Notes under the pieces: generated by a model
What the model was told of the DNA's origin: nothing
Databases searched by the model: none
Seen by the model: the letters and a program-made list of their open reading frames with translations, nothing else
NCBI GenBank assembly: GCA_003250235.1
Contig: QKGY01000078.1
Coordinates: 1-42,570 of the forward strand
Source of the DNA: Desulfuromonadaceae bacterium
GTDB lineage: Bacteria; Desulfobacterota; Desulfuromonadia; Desulfuromonadales; SZUA-540
Direction of reading: 5' to 3'
Length of the DNA stretch: 42,570 bases
In this document: positions 41,717-42,570 of the stretch, piece by piece
Numbering within the stretch: the stretch's first letter is position 1
Layout: every line of letters starts with the position of its first letter
Made by a program: the position numbers and the translations under genes

Positions 41717-41820
41717 GAAGGGGTACAGCGACAAACCACCACAGACCATGGGCAGACCGGCTAAGAGGTTCTTCCCATGCATGGTCTTTTTGTTTGTGAT
41801 TGACAGAAAAGGCCATCGGG
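41682..41820 (+). promoter_or_regulatory. Alternative RNA pairings of the aroF attenuator
   Basis: Four mutually competing arms are visible. Arm 1 (41682-41693, just after the aromatic codons) pairs with arm 2 (41750-41762), 11 bp plus a wobble and one bulged base. The A arm (41743-41750, AGACCATG) pairs perfectly with 41780-41787 (CATGGTCT). That second arm, as 41781-41790, can instead pair with 41807-41816, which is the 5' side of the terminator; this would be the antiterminator. A ribosome stalled in the first aromatic codons leaves arm 1 free, so 1:2 forms, A:B is hindered and the antiterminator can form. A ribosome moving on to the stop codon covers arm 1. Model only; not folded by computation. 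Confidence 0.55.
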
Positions 41821-41843
41821 AAACCCCGAAGGCCTTTTTCTTT
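41807..41843 (+). terminator. Attenuator terminator upstream of aroF
   Basis: AAAAGGCC and TCGGG (41807-41820) pair with CCCGA and GGCCTTTT (41825-41838), with one A/A mismatch and a 4-base loop, and a T-rich run follows. It ends 38 bases before the aroF start and 91 bases after the leader peptide stop. Confidence 0.86.
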
Positions 41844-41880
41844 AATCGCGGAAAACGATCACAAACACAAGGAGAAGGAA

Positions 41881-42570
41881 ATGATCATCGTCATGAAACA
41901 GAATGTCGGCAAAGAGGAACTCGCAGAGGTGAAAAAGAGAATCAAGGAACTGGGGTACAAGCCGCATGTCATTCACGGAGAAACCCGCAATGTCATCGGC
42001 GCCGTTGGCGACGAAAGGGGGAAATCGGTCCTTCAGACTCTGGAATCGATGCCCGGGGTCGAAAGCGTCGTACCCATTCTGAAACCGTACAAACTGGCCA
42101 GCCGCGAGGTCTGTCCGACCCCCAGTGCGATAGAACTGGCTCCCGGAGTTACCATTGGAGGAGGAACCCTGGTGGTTATGGCCGGCCCCTGTTCCGTTGA
42201 GAGCGAAGAGCAGATCGTTGAAACCGCCCGAGCCGTTAAGGCATCGGGAGCCCAGGTTCTTCGTGGTGGGGCCTTCAAACCCAGAACCAGCCCCTATTCC
42301 TTCCAGGGGATGGAAGAGGACGGCCTCAAGCTTCTGGCTCTGGCGCGTCAGGAAACCGGCTTGCCCATCGTCACCGAAGTCGTGAACCCCAGGGACGTGG
42401 ACCTGGTGGCGCGCTACTCCGACATTATGCAGGTCGGGGCCCGTAACGTGCAGAACTTCGCTCTGCTTAAGATGCTGGGAAGAATGGACAAGCCGGTCCT
42501 GCTGAAGCGTGGCATGGCGACAACCATCCAGGAGTTCCTTATGAGTGCCGAATATATTCTGGCTGAGGGG
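41881..42570 (+). CDS. aroF: 3-deoxy-7-phosphoheptulonate (DAHP) synthase, type I-beta (3' truncated)
   Basis: DAHP synthase condenses phosphoenolpyruvate and erythrose 4-phosphate, the first step of aromatic amino-acid synthesis. The visible 230 residues run to the window edge. Residues 1 to about 75 form a ferredoxin-like/ACT-like regulatory domain (MKQNVGKEELAEVKKRIKEL, VIHGETRNVIGAVGD), as in the Thermotoga-type enzyme, where it mediates feedback by Tyr or Phe. The TIM barrel follows, with GPCSVES (Cys104 as expected metal ligand), LRGGAFKPRTSPYSFQG (Lys133, Arg135), MQVGARNVQNF and LLKRGM. ATG with AAGGAG six bases upstream. The gene is preceded by the leader peptide and attenuator, so it may be controlled both by transcription and by enzyme feedback. 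Confidence 0.96.
   Translation, partial: MIIVMKQNVGKEELAEVKKRIKELGYKPHVIHGETRNVIGAVGDERGKSVLQTLESMPGVESVVPILKPYKLASREVCPTPSAIELAPGVTIGGGTLVVMAGPCSVESEEQIVETARAVKASGAQVLRGGAFKPRTSPYSFQGMEEDGLKLLALARQETGLPIVTEVVNPRDVDLVARYSDIMQVGARNVQNFALLKMLGRMDKPVLLKRGMATTIQEFLMSAEYILAEG

Noticed and set aside
41555..41782. A 75-codon minus-strand ORF covering the aroF leader region
   Set aside because: It is the reverse of the leader peptide and attenuator, with no ribosome-binding site or recognisable motif.
41567..41880. T-box or other tRNA-sensing riboswitch upstream of aroF
   Set aside because: No T-box sequence or specifier-loop arrangement was seen; the aromatic-rich ORF explains the region better.

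Overview
The window looks like ordinary chromosome from a Gram-negative, probably anaerobic or microaerophilic bacterium of the Desulfuromonas/Geobacter type (Desulfobacterota). This is an inference from the gene set: a SurA-type periplasmic chaperone, an RND efflux pump, a TRAP transporter with two binding proteins, a Tat-dependent superoxide reductase, dodecin, a homodimeric-type pyruvate dehydrogenase E1 and a diguanylate cyclase. GC content is moderately high throughout. No insertion sequence, prophage, integrase or CRISPR array was seen.

Layout, left to right. 1-5.2 kb (+): the end of one parvulin-type isomerase, a SurA-like isomerase, pdxA and uvrA. 5.4-10.2 kb (+): a PEGA lipoprotein, then two complete KtrB/KtrA potassium-uptake pairs in tandem. 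10.2-10.5 kb: a textbook promoter and an intrinsic terminator with no convincing gene between them (candidate small RNA or 5' leader). 10.5-16.6 kb (+): a protein with eight cysteine pairs, cardiolipin synthase, and aceE-aceF. 16.7-17.5 kb (+): a doubtful small membrane ORF and a Tat-signal superoxide reductase. 17.5-22.4 kb (-): a TRAP operon read as dctP-dctP-dctQ-dctM-usp. 22.6-28.4 kb (+): an overlapping efflux operon (outer-membrane factor, membrane-fusion lipoprotein, RND permease, DUF2892 protein). 28.5-30.6 kb (-): a TSCPD protein and a chemoreceptor-like protein without a sensor domain. 30.7-33.0 kb (+): TatD hydrolase, TcdA and a TauE/SafE permease. 33.0-37.6 kb (-): dodecin, a PAS-PAS-GGDEF protein, and a DUF3015/DUF4105 envelope pair. 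37.8-37.9 kb (-): tRNA-Phe with its own promoter and terminator. 38.1-41.6 kb (+): DUF5752 protein, a TreT-like glycosyltransferase and OtsA. 41.6-42.6 kb (+): an aromatic-rich leader peptide, an attenuator, and the 5' part of a DAHP synthase gene.

The most notable observation is at the right end. A 30-codon ORF with a good ribosome-binding site has 12 Phe, Tyr or Trp codons among codons 4-19. It is followed by mutually exclusive RNA pairings and an intrinsic terminator just before the gene for the first enzyme of aromatic amino-acid synthesis. This is the architecture of transcription attenuation by ribosome stalling on aromatic codons. Second-rank observations are the gene-less promoter-terminator unit at 10.23-10.47 kb, the TRAP operon with duplicated binding protein and a TeaD-like stress protein, and the DUF3015/DUF4105 pair.
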